The notes under the pieces: generated by a model
The model's database searches: none
The model's input: the letters and a program-made list of their open reading frames with translations, nothing else
What the model was told of the DNA's origin: nothing
From: Acidimicrobiales bacterium
GTDB lineage: Bacteria; Actinomycetota; Acidimicrobiia; Acidimicrobiales; Iamiaceae
Length of the DNA stretch: 50,003 nucleotides
Assembly: GCA_020439505.1 (NCBI GenBank)
Contig: JAGQSO010000276.1
Coordinates: 1 to 50,003 of the forward strand
Reading direction: 5' to 3'
In this document: positions 32,630 through 41,420 of the stretch, piece by piece
How positions within the stretch are numbered: position 1 is the stretch's first letter
How the letters are laid out: every line of letters begins with the position of its first letter
Position numbers and translations under genes: made by a program

Positions 32630-35323
32630 GTGGCGATCCCTCGTTCGGTGACCAACCCAGATCCCCGGGCCCGACCTGGTGCGATCGTGGTTCGCAACAA
32701 GGTTCGGGTGACCGTGCTGACGGCGCGGATGGTCCGCCTCGAGTTTGCCGCCGACGGCCAGTTCGAGGACCGCGGAACCATGACCGTGGTGAACCGCCGG
32801 TTCCCGGTGCCGCCCATCGAGGTTGGCGGCAAGGGCGATGCGCTGACGGTCGCCACCGGTCAGCTGACCCTGCGAATCGCCGACACCACCCGCCCCTTCA
32901 CCGCCGCCACCACCACGGCTCGCATCGGTACCGGCCGGGGATCGGTGAAGTGGACCTTCGGTGAGCGGGCCCGGACCAACCTCGGCGGCACCCGGCGCAC
33001 CCTCGACAACTGCAACGGACGGCAGGGCCGCCGCCTGACCGGCCTGGACGCCGACGGTAACTTGGAGTTCAGCGGCTGGGAGCGCTGGGATCTCGATCCC
33101 GGCTTGTTGTCGCGTGACGGGTGGGTGGTGGTGGACGACTCGGCCACCCCGGTGCTTGGTCCCCACCCTGAGGGGACCAACTCGGTGCGGGGCCGCGGGT
33201 GGCCCGAGGCGAGGCCTGCTGGTCGGCGTCAGGACCTCTACCTGCTGGCGTACGGAACGGACTTCCGCTCCGCCCTGGCCGACACCGCCGCCCTGATCGG
33301 CCCGCAACCATTGCCACCCCGTTACGCCTTCGGGTACTGGTACAGCCGGTTCTACGCCTACACCGATCGTGAACTGCTCGACATCGCCGAGCAGTTCGAC
33401 ACCATGGCGATACCGATCGACGTGATGGTGGTCGACATGGACTGGCACCTGCCGGGATGGACCGGATACTCGTGGGACCGGCGGTATTTTCCCGACCCCA
33501 CCGACACCTTGGCGCGGCTACACCGCCGAGGTCTCCGCGTAACCCTCAACGTCCACCCCGCCGACGGGATCGGCCCCCACGAGGACCGGTACCGAGCGGT
33601 GTGCGCCGATCTCGGCCGTGACCCCGAGGCGGGGGAGACCGTTGCCTTCGACGCCACCGACCCGGCCTTCGTCGACGCCTACTTCACCCACCTTCATCAC
33701 CCCGAGGAACGGCGGGGGGTCGACTTCTGGTGGATGGACTGGCAGCAGGGAACGGTGTCGTCCATCCAAGGCCTCGACCCGCTGCCGTGGCTGAACGAGC
33801 TGCACTGGTCCGACCAGGAGGCGACCCGGCCCGACCGGCGGCCTCTGGTGTTCAGCCGATGGGGTGGTCTGGGCGGAGGTCGGTATCCGATCGGGTTCTC
33901 GGGTGACACCTGGGCCACATGGGACTCGTTGGCCTTGCAGCCATGGTTCACCGCGACTGCCGCCAACGTCGGCTACGGCTACTGGAGCCATGACATCGGC
34001 GGGCACTACGGCCCTCCACCCGATCCCGACCTGTACGCCCGGTGGGTCCAGTTCGGTGCCCACTCGCCGGTGTTGCGCACCCACGCCACCAAGGACCCGG
34101 CCCAGGAACGTCGGTTCTGGGAGTTCCCGGACCCCTACCGCCGCGCCATGGTCGAGGCGGTGCGCCGCCGTTACGAGCTGGCTCCCTACCTCTACGGGCA
34201 TTGCCGTCGGGCGGTGGAGACCGGCATGTCGGCGGTCCGGCCGATGTATCACGACCACCCCGACCGCGAGGACGCGTACCGCGCCGACGGCCAGTACATG
34301 TTCGGCGATTCCATGGTGGTGGCACCCGTGGTCGAGCCCCTGGGCCAGGACCAGATGGCAACGGCCCGGGTGTGGCTACCCAAGGGGGAGTGGTACGACA
34401 CGGCACTGGGTCGGCGAATCGTGGTCCGCTCCGGGGCGGGAACCTGGATCGAACCGCGTTACCTGATCGACGAGGTGCCGGTGTTCGTGGCCGCGGGGGC
34501 GCTGGTCCCCGGTCAGGTCGCCGCCCTCCGGCTCAACTCCGCCTGCTACCCCCACCTGAGCGTCACCGCCTATCCGGGAGCCGACGGTACCGGAGAGCTC
34601 TACGAGGATGACGGCGTCACCACCGGCTACCTACGGGGGCAGTCGGTGAGCATTCGTCTGAGCCAACGAACCGGTTCGACCTCACGGACGGTGCGCCTGG
34701 CGCCAGCCCGGGGCTCCTACCCCGGCTGGGAGCCGAACCGCCCGCTCCTCGTACGGTTCGTGGGCGAAGCGGTTCCGGTTGCGGTGGAGGTCGACGGTCG
34801 ACGCTTGACGATGGCCCGCTCCCGAGACGGGTTCGACCTGAGCTCGGGCGGCGCGGCCCCGACCGACTACTGGTGGTTCGACGCCGCTGGCACCTCGGTG
34901 GTCGTCGTCCTCGGCCGGGTGGATCTCGAACGGGGGACGCGGGTGACGGTGAAACGTGACCGGTCGCTTCCCGCCGGTTCGGCCAAGCTGCTCGACGGGT
35001 TCACCGGGCTGAACCGGCGGCTCGACGCGGTGGCTTCGCTGTTGGGGACGGTGTCGCCGCCCTACCCGCTGCACCCCGACCAGAACCTGGCTGTCGACCT
35101 GGCCCAAACCGCGCGACGGATCACCATCGACCCCTCCCAGATGGCGGTCGAGCTACGTCGAACCCGCTCGAACCTGGAAAGGCTGGCGGCGGTGCTCGGC
35201 CAGTACCAGGCCGCCTGGGCCGACGCCGTGGCCCTCCTGTTCCCCGAGCAGCGGACCCAGGCGGCCGAGACCGTCGGGCAGGCCCGGTCGATCCTGGAGA
35301 CGACGCTGACCCAGTTCCCCTGA
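32630..35323 (+). CDS. Glycoside hydrolase family 31
   Basis: A large intracellular glycosidase (897 aa) of GH31, which act on alpha-glucosides, alpha-xylosides or related sugars. The N-terminal beta domain (about 15-220) precedes the barrel: RYAFGYWYSRFYAY, MVVDMDWH, the likely nucleophile D370 in FWWMDWQQG, the likely acid/base D426 in GFSGDTWATW, and YWSHDIGGHYG. A C-terminal beta part with LPKGEWYD and ELYEDDG follows. The last 110 residues are helical and charged, with no sign of the GH31 fold. No signal peptide is visible, so it acts in the cytoplasm. The start is GTG; no transporter or regulator is adjacent, so the substrate remains open. Confidence 0.9.
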   Translation: MAIPRSVTNPDPRARPGAIVVRNKVRVTVLTARMVRLEFAADGQFEDRGTMTVVNRRFPVPPIEVGGKGDALTVATGQLTLRIADTTRPFTAATTTARIGTGRGSVKWTFGERARTNLGGTRRTLDNCNGRQGRRLTGLDADGNLEFSGWERWDLDPGLLSRDGWVVVDDSATPVLGPHPEGTNSVRGRGWPEARPAGRRQDLYLLAYGTDFRSALADTAALIGPQPLPPRYAFGYWYSRFYAYTDRELLDIAEQFDTMAIPIDVMVVDMDWHLPGWTGYSWDRRYFPDPTDTLARLHRRGLRVTLNVHPADGIGPHEDRYRAVCADLGRDPEAGETVAFDATDPAFVDAYFTHLHHPEERRGVDFWWMDWQQGTVSSIQGLDPLPWLNELHWSDQEATRPDRRPLVFSRWGGLGGGRYPIGFSGDTWATWDSLALQPWFTATAANVGYGYWSHDIGGHYGPPPDPDLYARWVQFGAHSPVLRTHATKDPAQERRFWEFPDPYRRAMVEAVRRRYELAPYLYGHCRRAVETGMSAVRPMYHDHPDREDAYRADGQYMFGDSMVVAPVVEPLGQDQMATARVWLPKGEWYDTALGRRIVVRSGAGTWIEPRYLIDEVPVFVAAGALVPGQVAALRLNSACYPHLSVTAYPGADGTGELYEDDGVTTGYLRGQSVSIRLSQRTGSTSRTVRLAPARGSYPGWEPNRPLLVRFVGEAVPVAVEVDGRRLTMARSRDGFDLSSGGAAPTDYWWFDAAGTSVVVVLGRVDLERGTRVTVKRDRSLPAGSAKLLDGFTGLNRRLDAVASLLGTVSPPYPLHPDQNLAVDLAQTARRITIDPSQMAVELRRTRSNLERLAAVLGQYQAAWADAVALLFPEQRTQAAETVGQARSILETTLTQFP

Positions 35324-35397
35324 TGGCGGCCCTGGGCGGGCTGGCGCGAAAGCGAACCGATCGGCGCGCCAACCCGTGGGGACGGACCCGTCAAACG

Positions 35398-36954
35398 CTA
35401 CGCAGGCCAGGGTTTGTCGGCCAGGTCGTCGCGCAGCTTGTACTTGAGGATCTTGCCCAGGGTCTGGTTGCGTGGCAGCTCGGCCATGATCTCGAGCTGT
35501 TCGGGGATCTTCTGGGTCATGAGCTGGGCGTCCTTGAGGGTGGCCACCATCTCCTCGAAGGTGATGGGATCTTGGCCCTCGGCGGTCACCACCACCGCGC
35601 ACACCCGTTCTCCCCGCTCCCGGTCGGGCAGGCCGACCACCGCTACGTCGGCCACCTTGGGGTGGGCGTAGAGCAGGTCCTCGATCTCCTTGGCCGAGAT
35701 GTTCTCACCCTTGCGGATGATGATGTCCTTTAGTCGGCCGGTCAGCACCAGGTGACCGTCGGGGCGCAGGTGGCCCACGTCGCCGGTGCGGAACCAGCCT
35801 TCGGCGTCGAAGGCCTCGGCGGTGGCGGCGACGTCGGTGTAGCCGGCGAACACCATCGGTCCCTTGACCCGGACCTCCCCGTCCGAATCGGCGCCGGTCG
35901 CGTTCTCGTCCCCGTCGACCGTGCGTAGCTCGAGGCCTGGTACCGGCTTTCCGACGGTGTTGGCCCGCTGTTCGTCGGTGTCGTGAGGGGACCCGAGACA
36001 GATCATCGGGCACTCGGTCATGCCGTAGCCGTGGCAGATCGGGACACCGAGCTCGCGCTTGACCTCGTCGTAGATCTCGGGGGGCATGGGGGCCCCGCCG
36101 CCCGACAGCTTGCGCAACGACGGGATGATCGGCGTGGCCGGATCCTTGCGCTGCTCGGTCAGGTACATCTGGTAGAACGCGGTGCTCCCGCCCACCATCG
36201 TCACGCCGTTGGCGGCGAAGGTGGCGACGGCCGACACCGGGTTGAAGGCCTCGATCAGCACCGCGCCGAACCCGCTCAACAGCATGGTGCCGAAGTAGTC
36301 GGGGCCGGCGATGTGGGCGAAGGGGAAGGCGATCGAGCCGATGTCGTCGGGCTGCATGTCGAGGGCGGCGGCCATGCCCCAAGCCCCGGTGATGAGGGTG
36401 CGGTCGGTGTGGCGTACACCCTTGGGATCTGAGGTGGTGCCCGAGGTGAAGTAGATCCAGCGCACCTCGTCACCGCTGGTCGGCGCCGGCCCGAGGTTGG
36501 TGGCGTCGGCCTCGGGTAGTTCGGAGAAGATGTCGATCACCTGGGGCTTGTCGGCTGCGTCGGCGATCAACTCGTGGACCATCGCCCCGTAGTCGAAGCC
36601 GTTCCACTCGCCGGCCACCAGGACCACCTCGGCGTTGGTGGCCTTGATGGCGTATCCCACCTCCTTGTGGCGGTACAGGTGCAGGATCGGGTTCTGCACA
36701 GCGCCGAGGCGGGCCAGGGCGAAGCTGGCCAGGATGGTCTCGAACCGGTTGGGGGCCTGCCATGTGACCCGGGTGCCGGCGGCCACGCCGATGGCGGCGA
36801 AGCCGGCCGCCACCCGTTCGGCGCGGTCACGGAACTCTCGACAGGTGAGGGTGCGACCGGCCTCGTCGATCAGCAGGACGGTGTCGGGGGTGGCCGCCGC
36901 CCGGCGCTCCACCAGGTCCCACAGTGTCGTGGCGTCGACGAAGGATTCGGTCAC
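35398..36954 (-). CDS. AMP-dependent acyl-CoA ligase
   Basis: A 518-residue adenylate-forming enzyme. Motifs are the ATP loop IYFTSGTTSDPKGVRHT, YGMTECPM, FRTGDVGHLRPDG, the hinge LTGRLKDIIIRKGENISAKEIEDLL, and the C-terminal catalytic lysine in QTLGKILKYKLRDDL. It likely activates a fatty or cyclic carboxylic acid as the CoA thioester. The GTG at 36954 is chosen because the N-terminus TESFVDATTLWDLVERRA is typical, while the upstream frame would run through the operator palindrome. MaoC and enoyl-CoA hydratase genes follow upstream on the same strand (37285-38595), suggesting an acyl-CoA degradation group. The substrate cannot be fixed from sequence. Confidence 0.92.
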   Translation of the reverse strand: MTESFVDATTLWDLVERRAAATPDTVLLIDEAGRTLTCREFRDRAERVAAGFAAIGVAAGTRVTWQAPNRFETILASFALARLGAVQNPILHLYRHKEVGYAIKATNAEVVLVAGEWNGFDYGAMVHELIADAADKPQVIDIFSELPEADATNLGPAPTSGDEVRWIYFTSGTTSDPKGVRHTDRTLITGAWGMAAALDMQPDDIGSIAFPFAHIAGPDYFGTMLLSGFGAVLIEAFNPVSAVATFAANGVTMVGGSTAFYQMYLTEQRKDPATPIIPSLRKLSGGGAPMPPEIYDEVKRELGVPICHGYGMTECPMICLGSPHDTDEQRANTVGKPVPGLELRTVDGDENATGADSDGEVRVKGPMVFAGYTDVAATAEAFDAEGWFRTGDVGHLRPDGHLVLTGRLKDIIIRKGENISAKEIEDLLYAHPKVADVAVVGLPDRERGERVCAVVVTAEGQDPITFEEMVATLKDAQLMTQKIPEQLEIMAELPRNQTLGKILKYKLRDDLADKPWPA

Positions 36955-36989
36955 GGTCGCCCCCTTGGCGCTCGAGTCGGTCGGGTGTC

Positions 36990-37004
36990 CTGACGGACCG
37001 TCAG
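36990..37004. promoter_or_regulatory. 15-bp palindromic operator before the acyl-CoA ligase
   Basis: CTGACGG (36990-36996) and CCGTCAG (36998-37004) are perfect inverted repeats around one base, a shape common for TetR-family repressors of acyl-CoA genes. On the minus strand a TACATT-like -10 element lies directly upstream of it, so a bound repressor would block the start of transcription. The regulator gene is not identified. Confidence 0.6.
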
Positions 37005-37284
37005 AATGTAGACGCCCGGTCCCGGGGGCGCGTCCCGCTCGGATCGGATGCCGATCTGGGGTCAACCCGCCTCGGCGGTGCGGTCCATTGCTGCAACGGA
37101 CAACGTTTGCGCTGTTGCGAGCCTGCGAGTAACTGGGCAAACGCCGTCGAGCCCCCGCAACGAAGTGAGGACCGGGCTTGACGGAACCAGGAATCGTCCG
37201 CCGAAGGCGGGCCACGAGAGCTGGTCAGCCTGCAGTGCAGGTGAGTCTCAACCCCTACCAAGGTTGCCGATAGGCATCAGTCCT
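37005..37284. other. Gene-free stretch with several stem-loops
   Basis: Nothing protein-like was found in either strand here. Visible structures are CGTTTGC (37104-37110) with GCAAACG (37137-37143), a stem CCGCC-GAA-GGCGG (37198-37210) and the palindrome CCTGCA-G-TGCAGG (37229-37241). The CCGCC stem follows the MaoC gene on its 3' side and may terminate it. A small RNA is possible; I recognise no known class and no tRNA. Confidence 0.4.
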
Positions 37285-37764
37285 TCAGATGTATGTGAGG
37301 CGGGTGATCCAGTCCGCCACGCAGGCCGGCTTCTCTTCTCCCTCGATCTCGACAGTGACGGTCTTGGTGGTCTGGATGTTGTTGGGGTCGCGCAGCTCGA
37401 CCGCCTTGAGCACGCTGGTGGCCCGGATCCGCGAGTTCACCTTCACCGGGTTGATGAACCGGATCTTGTCGAACCCGTAGTTGACGCCCATGGCGATCCC
37501 GGCCAGCCGGGTCATGTCCTGGGGGATCGAGCCCGAAAGGTGGGTGAGCATCGACAGGGTCAGGAACCCGTGGGCGATGGTCACCCCCCACGGTGACAGC
37601 TGGGCGGCCATCTCGGGGTCGACGTGGATGAACTGGTGGTCGTGGGTCAGGTCGGCGAACTGGTTGATCTGGTCCTGGGTGACCTCGAACCACTCACCGG
37701 TTCCTTCGCTCTGGCCCACGGCGGCCAGGAACTTCTCGTATGCCTGTTCAGCGTTGGTTGCCAT
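37285..37764 (-). CDS. MaoC-like hot-dog dehydratase
   Basis: A 159-residue single hot-dog protein of the MaoC/NodN-like group. The hydratase-2 signature is visible as INQFADLTHDHQFIHVDPEMA with the Asp/His pair, followed by IAHGFLTLSMLTHL. It probably hydrates or dehydrates an enoyl- or 3-hydroxyacyl-CoA. The ATG at 37764 fits the family start MATNAEQAYEKFLAA. Upstream on the same strand is an enoyl-CoA hydratase, downstream an acyl-CoA ligase, which supports an acyl-CoA role. Confidence 0.9.
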   Translation of the reverse strand: MATNAEQAYEKFLAAVGQSEGTGEWFEVTQDQINQFADLTHDHQFIHVDPEMAAQLSPWGVTIAHGFLTLSMLTHLSGSIPQDMTRLAGIAMGVNYGFDKIRFINPVKVNSRIRATSVLKAVELRDPNNIQTTKTVTVEIEGEEKPACVADWITRLTYI

Positions 37765-37833
37765 GGTCCCGCACCGTACCCGCCGCCGCGCACCCCGGTG
37801 CCCGGGGCACCCTCACAGCGACGACGACTGGAC

Positions 37834-38595
37834 CTATCGGCCAGGAGCCTTGGAGATCTTGGCCGCCATGGCGGCGAGGCGCTGAGCGAAGGCGGGCTGG
37901 GACACCGACCATGCCTGGTCGACAAGCTCGCGTTCCACCGCCGAGGGGTGGTCGTCGATGGTGGCCACCGCGGCGATGGTGGCCTTGGTGCGGCGCACCA
38001 GCTCCGGGGGTGCCGCGGCGGCGCGGCGGGCCAACGTCATCGCCGCGTCGATCAGGTCATCGTCCTCCACGCACCGCCACGCCAGGCCGCACTCCGCCGC
38101 CTCCGGTCCGGACAGCACCTCACCGAACAGCACCATGGCCGAGGCGACCTGGGGGCCGACGATGCGACGCAACATCCAGGTGTGTCCGCCCCCGGGGTGG
38201 ATCCCGAGTTGGAGGAACCGGGTGTCGAAGCGGGCTGAGGTACCAGCCAGGCGCACGTCGGCCGCCAAGGCCAGGTTCATTCCCGCTCCCACCGCGGGAC
38301 CGTTGACCGCGGCGATCGTCGGCAGCGGGCACCGTGCCACCCGCAGGAAACCCTCGTAGATGGCGAGCAGGCCTTCCCGTTGAGACGCACCGAGGTGAGA
38401 AAGGTCGGCGCCGGCGCAGAAAGCCGAGCCCCGACCGGTGACCACCAGCGCTCCGACCCCGGGGTCGGCCTCCAGGCTGTCAAGGGCCTCGCCGACCTCG
38501 TCGCACATGTCGAGGTCGAAGGCGTTGCGTCGGTGAGGGGCGTCGAGGGTGAGGATCCCGACGCCGTCAACGACCTGGACATCGATGGCGGTCAT
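37834..38595 (-). CDS. Enoyl-CoA hydratase/isomerase family protein
   Basis: A 253-residue crotonase-fold protein: GILTLDAPHRRNAFDLDM, the oxyanion-hole segment AFCAGADLSHL, NGPAVGAGMNLALAADVRLAG and LGIHPGGGHTWMLRRIVG. The position of the first catalytic glutamate of true hydratases (GGGCELA) is Asn in GAGMNLA, and the second is also unclear, so a hydratase reaction is not certain; isomerase or other crotonase chemistry is possible. The ATG at 38595 is a good family start. It heads the same-strand group with the MaoC protein and acyl-CoA ligase. Confidence 0.88.
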   Translation of the reverse strand: MTAIDVQVVDGVGILTLDAPHRRNAFDLDMCDEVGEALDSLEADPGVGALVVTGRGSAFCAGADLSHLGASQREGLLAIYEGFLRVARCPLPTIAAVNGPAVGAGMNLALAADVRLAGTSARFDTRFLQLGIHPGGGHTWMLRRIVGPQVASAMVLFGEVLSGPEAAECGLAWRCVEDDDLIDAAMTLARRAAAAPPELVRRTKATIAAVATIDDHPSAVERELVDQAWSVSQPAFAQRLAAMAAKISKAPGR

Positions 38596-38655
38596 CGCCC
38601 GATGATGGCCCAGAGCCAGCCTCCCCGCCTCACCGGTGACGTCGTGGTCTCCTGC

Positions 38656-38844
38656 TCACCCTCCCGGGACGTACACCTTGGGCGGCGATGTGGTGGTCGG
38701 GATCATGGTGGTGGGGATCGTGGTGGTCGGCGTGGTCACCTTGGCGCCGTCGGCTGGTTTGCTCCCGGCATCGCCCGAACAGGCCGAGGTGCTCAGCGCA
38801 ACGGTCCCGAGAAGCATCAGTGCGGCGACTCGAGGTCGAATCAT
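38656..38844 (-). CDS. Small threonine-rich lipoprotein
   Basis: A 62-residue predicted lipoprotein. After IRPR comes a hydrophobic signal VAALMLLGTVALSTSA and a lipobox-like LSTSAC, which would anchor the cysteine at about residue 22 in the membrane. The mature part is tiny and rich in Thr and Pro (VTTPTTTIPTTMIPTTTS) and may be disordered or a spacer. The ATG overlaps the epimerase-family stop by 4 bp, so it may be co-translated with that gene. No function can be given. Confidence 0.65.
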   Translation of the reverse strand: MIRPRVAALMLLGTVALSTSACSGDAGSKPADGAKVTTPTTTIPTTMIPTTTSPPKVYVPGG

Positions 38845-39914
38845 GATCTCACTCCGTCCTTGGGGACGTGGGGGGTGGAGGAACGGTTCACCGCCGGGGA
38901 GTGCCGGAAGAACTGCTCGACGTCGTCTTGGTACTGGTAGCCGATCTCGCGGTCACCGATGGTGGAGCGCAGCCGGACCGCTTCCATGAACGCCTCCACC
39001 GCACCCGCCGTCGTGTACTGGTAGCGGAAGCCGGCCTCCTTCAGCCGGCGGTTGTCGAGGCCCCGTCCGTAGCGCAGGACCTCCATCAACTCGGGGGGAA
39101 GGTCGACCAGTCCCAGCCGCCGCAGCACCTCGGTGCTGAGGGCGGTGGCCACCGGGGGGATGGGCAGGCCGTGCTTGCCGGCGATGGCGCACACCTCGCT
39201 CCAGGGCAGCATGCCGTCAGCGGCAACGTTGAAGATCCCGGCCAGGCCGTGTTCCAGGGCGAACATGATGGCCGACACCACATCGTCCTCGTGGATGAGC
39301 TGGAGGCGGGGATCGAACCCCGCCATCTTGGGCACCAGGGGCAGGGCCAATGCCTTGGTGATCGGGGTGGCCAGGTCGGGGCCGATCACGTTGCAGCAGC
39401 GCAACAGGGCGAGGGAGACGTGGGGGTTGTCGCGGGCGAAGTCCCGGACGTAGGTCTCGACCTCCAACAGGCTGCGCTCGACCTTGGTGCGGGCCCCGCC
39501 GGTCCGGCGGTCGGTCTCGCGGAACAGGTAGGGGTCCGACGGAGACGATCCGTAGACGTGGGCGGAGCTCTTGACCGCCACCGTTCGCACCGTGCTCCCA
39601 GCGGCCGAAGCTGCCGCGAACAGGTTCATGGTGCCGATCACGTTTATCTCGTGCATGGTCCGCGACGACATCTGGGTGGAGTCGACGACCAGGAAGGTGT
39701 GGGCGATGGTGTCGATCCCGGTGGCCCGCACGATGCGGGACAGGATCGAGTAGTTCTCGTCGCTGCGCACGTACTCGGTTCGTTCGAGGGCGACGGTGGG
39801 ACGGCGGGTGTCGAGGCCGATGATCACGTCGACATCGGGGGATGCTTCGAGGGCTTGGGCGAGGCGTCCGCCCCAGTAGGTGGCCAGGCCGGTGATGAGG
39901 ATGCGCCGTCCCAC
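38841..39914 (-). CDS. NAD-dependent epimerase/dehydratase (extended SDR) family protein
   Basis: A 357-residue extended SDR-like protein with the N-terminal nucleotide loop RILITGLATYWGGRLAQAL, VIIGLDTRRP, and KSSAHVYGSSPSDPYLF. The usual YxxxK catalytic pair is not evident: the expected region reads GGARTKVERSLLE, so oxidoreductase activity is doubtful. Downstream segments ALLRCCNVIGPD and LQLIHEDDVVSAIMFALEH are family-like. It lies beside a PlsC-like acyltransferase, the same pairing as mycobacterial Rv0501 (galE2) and Rv0502, which suggests a shared cell-envelope role. The gene starts 4 bp after the acyltransferase stop. Confidence 0.85.
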   Translation of the reverse strand: MGRRILITGLATYWGGRLAQALEASPDVDVIIGLDTRRPTVALERTEYVRSDENYSILSRIVRATGIDTIAHTFLVVDSTQMSSRTMHEINVIGTMNLFAAASAAGSTVRTVAVKSSAHVYGSSPSDPYLFRETDRRTGGARTKVERSLLEVETYVRDFARDNPHVSLALLRCCNVIGPDLATPITKALALPLVPKMAGFDPRLQLIHEDDVVSAIMFALEHGLAGIFNVAADGMLPWSEVCAIAGKHGLPIPPVATALSTEVLRRLGLVDLPPELMEVLRYGRGLDNRRLKEAGFRYQYTTAGAVEAFMEAVRLRSTIGDREIGYQYQDDVEQFFRHSPAVNRSSTPHVPKDGVRS

Positions 39915-39918
39915 GGTG

Positions 39919-40842
39919 CTACCCGAACCAGACCGAGCGTCGTTGGCGCAACATGTCGAACAGGGCCTCCTGGATCTTCTGGCGGATGGCCTCGGACTCG
40001 TCCATGATCCGGCTGCGCGAGTAGCGGGGCTGGGCCGGTTCGATGTCGGGGAAGCTCACCGGGTCGAGGACCCGCAGCTTGAACTTGGCGGGGAAGTGCA
40101 CCGCGGCACCCAGGGGGCCCAACGCCATGTTGGCGGTGATCGGGAAGTAGGGGGCACCGAGGGCGCGGGCCACGCTGGGCAGCTTGAACAGGATCGGCAT
40201 CGACTCCTCGGCTCCCACCACCGCGATGGGGATGATGGGAACACCCGATCGCATGGCGATCTCCACGAACCCACCCCGACCGAAGCGGCGGAGCCGGTAG
40301 CGCTCGTTGAAGGTCTTGGCCGGGCCTTTGGAACCCTCGGGGAACACCAGGACCAGCTGCTGTTGGTGGCGCAGGAGGCGGTAGGCGTTGTCGGGGTGGG
40401 CGACCACGCCACCGGCTCGGGCCCACAGCGTGCCGATGACCGGAGCCGCCTTGAAGAAGTGGTCGGCCAGGCCGTAGACGGGCCGACCGAGCTCGGTCTC
40501 CACCCCGTGCATGATGGCCGGGGCATCGGAGGGGATGGCCCCGGCGTGGTTGGCCACCAGCAGCGCCCCGCCTTCGGTGGGGATCTTCTCCATGCCTTCC
40601 CATTCGGCCCGGAACCAGTGCCGGTACATCGGGTCGTAGAGCTTGCGCACCATCTCACGCATGTGCTCGGAACGCCCCCACTCGTCGACGTCGCCGGTGC
40701 GGGGATCACGCAGCGGCTCGGGCTCCTCGCTCACCGGTGGCAGGTGCAGCGGAACCAACTCGGCGGTCTTCACCGTGGAGCCGGTGTCCGCTTGGGCCGC
40801 GGGTGTGGGCCGGTCGGAAGGCTCGGACGGATCGCTGGCCAT
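39919..40842 (-). CDS. PlsC-like lysophospholipid acyltransferase family protein
   Basis: A 307-residue acyltransferase-like protein. The acceptor site is NHAGAIPSDAP (histidine and aspartate spaced more widely than the classical H-x4-D), and the FPEGSKGPAKTF motif marks the phosphate-binding block; AVVGAEESMPILFKL follows. It likely transfers an acyl chain to a glycerol or glycolipid at the membrane. A disordered Asp/Pro/Ser-rich start (to about residue 50) precedes the domain. It is followed 4 bp later by the epimerase-family gene, as in mycobacteria. Start ATG at 40842, with an 130-bp divergent gap to the next gene. Confidence 0.88.
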   Translation of the reverse strand: MASDPSEPSDRPTPAAQADTGSTVKTAELVPLHLPPVSEEPEPLRDPRTGDVDEWGRSEHMREMVRKLYDPMYRHWFRAEWEGMEKIPTEGGALLVANHAGAIPSDAPAIMHGVETELGRPVYGLADHFFKAAPVIGTLWARAGGVVAHPDNAYRLLRHQQQLVLVFPEGSKGPAKTFNERYRLRRFGRGGFVEIAMRSGVPIIPIAVVGAEESMPILFKLPSVARALGAPYFPITANMALGPLGAAVHFPAKFKLRVLDPVSFPDIEPAQPRYSRSRIMDESEAIRQKIQEALFDMLRQRRSVWFG

Positions 40843-40972
40843 GGACAGACACAGTACCGGTAGTCCAACTCCGCCGTCTTGGTCCCCCGCCGATGGGCGC
40901 GACCCTCATGGCGGTAGGGTCGCGCCTTCACCGGTCCTGGGCCGACGGTTCGGGGGAGAGGAAAATGAGCTG

Positions 40973-41404
40973 ATGGCAGACGAACACGACGACCGTTTCG
41001 GTCCTATCGATTTCGTGGTGGTGGACTTCGGGGCCAACCAGCCCGCGGCCGGCGGATTCGAGCGGTTGCTGGCCGAGGTGGATCGGGGGGCGATCCGGGT
41101 GCTGGATCTCGAGGTCTTGCGCAACGAAGGCGGAGCCCTCAAGCGGGTGGACCCCGCCGAACTGTCCGATCCGGTGGCGGCGCAGTTCTCGGGGGCGGCT
41201 TCGAACCTGTTGGGTGAGGACGATCTGGCCATGTTGGGAGCGGAGATCGCCGAGGGGTCGACCGGTGTGGTGCTCGTCTACGAAGAGCTGAACATCTTGT
41301 CGGTGGTCGAGGCCTGGGAGGCCGGCGGTGGTCGGCTGGTCACCGATGGCTACCTCACCCCGGAGGACGTGGCTGCCGCCCTGGACGCCACCGAGAACGA
41401 CTGA
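40973..41404 (+). CDS. DUF6325/DUF1269-like protein
   Basis: A 143-residue soluble protein: FGPIDFVVVDFG at the start, AIRVLDLEVLRNEGG, SNLLGEDDLAMLG, and STGVVLVYEELNILSVVEAWEAGGGRLV. This pattern resembles the DUF6325 (DUF1269-related) family of small actinobacterial proteins with a beta-alpha repeat; function is unknown. The ATG at 40973 has GGGGAGAGG upstream; the longer frame reads through a GC-rich gap. It is followed after 16 bp by the SHOCT protein, a pairing often seen with this family. Confidence 0.72.
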   Translation: MADEHDDRFGPIDFVVVDFGANQPAAGGFERLLAEVDRGAIRVLDLEVLRNEGGALKRVDPAELSDPVAAQFSGAASNLLGEDDLAMLGAEIAEGSTGVVLVYEELNILSVVEAWEAGGGRLVTDGYLTPEDVAAALDATEND

Positions 41405-41420
41405 GCGAGGAGATAGAGAA

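Noticed and set aside
37048..37596. Plus-strand frame over the gene-free region and MaoC
   Set aside because: Antisense to the MaoC gene, with low-complexity sequence and no family resemblance.
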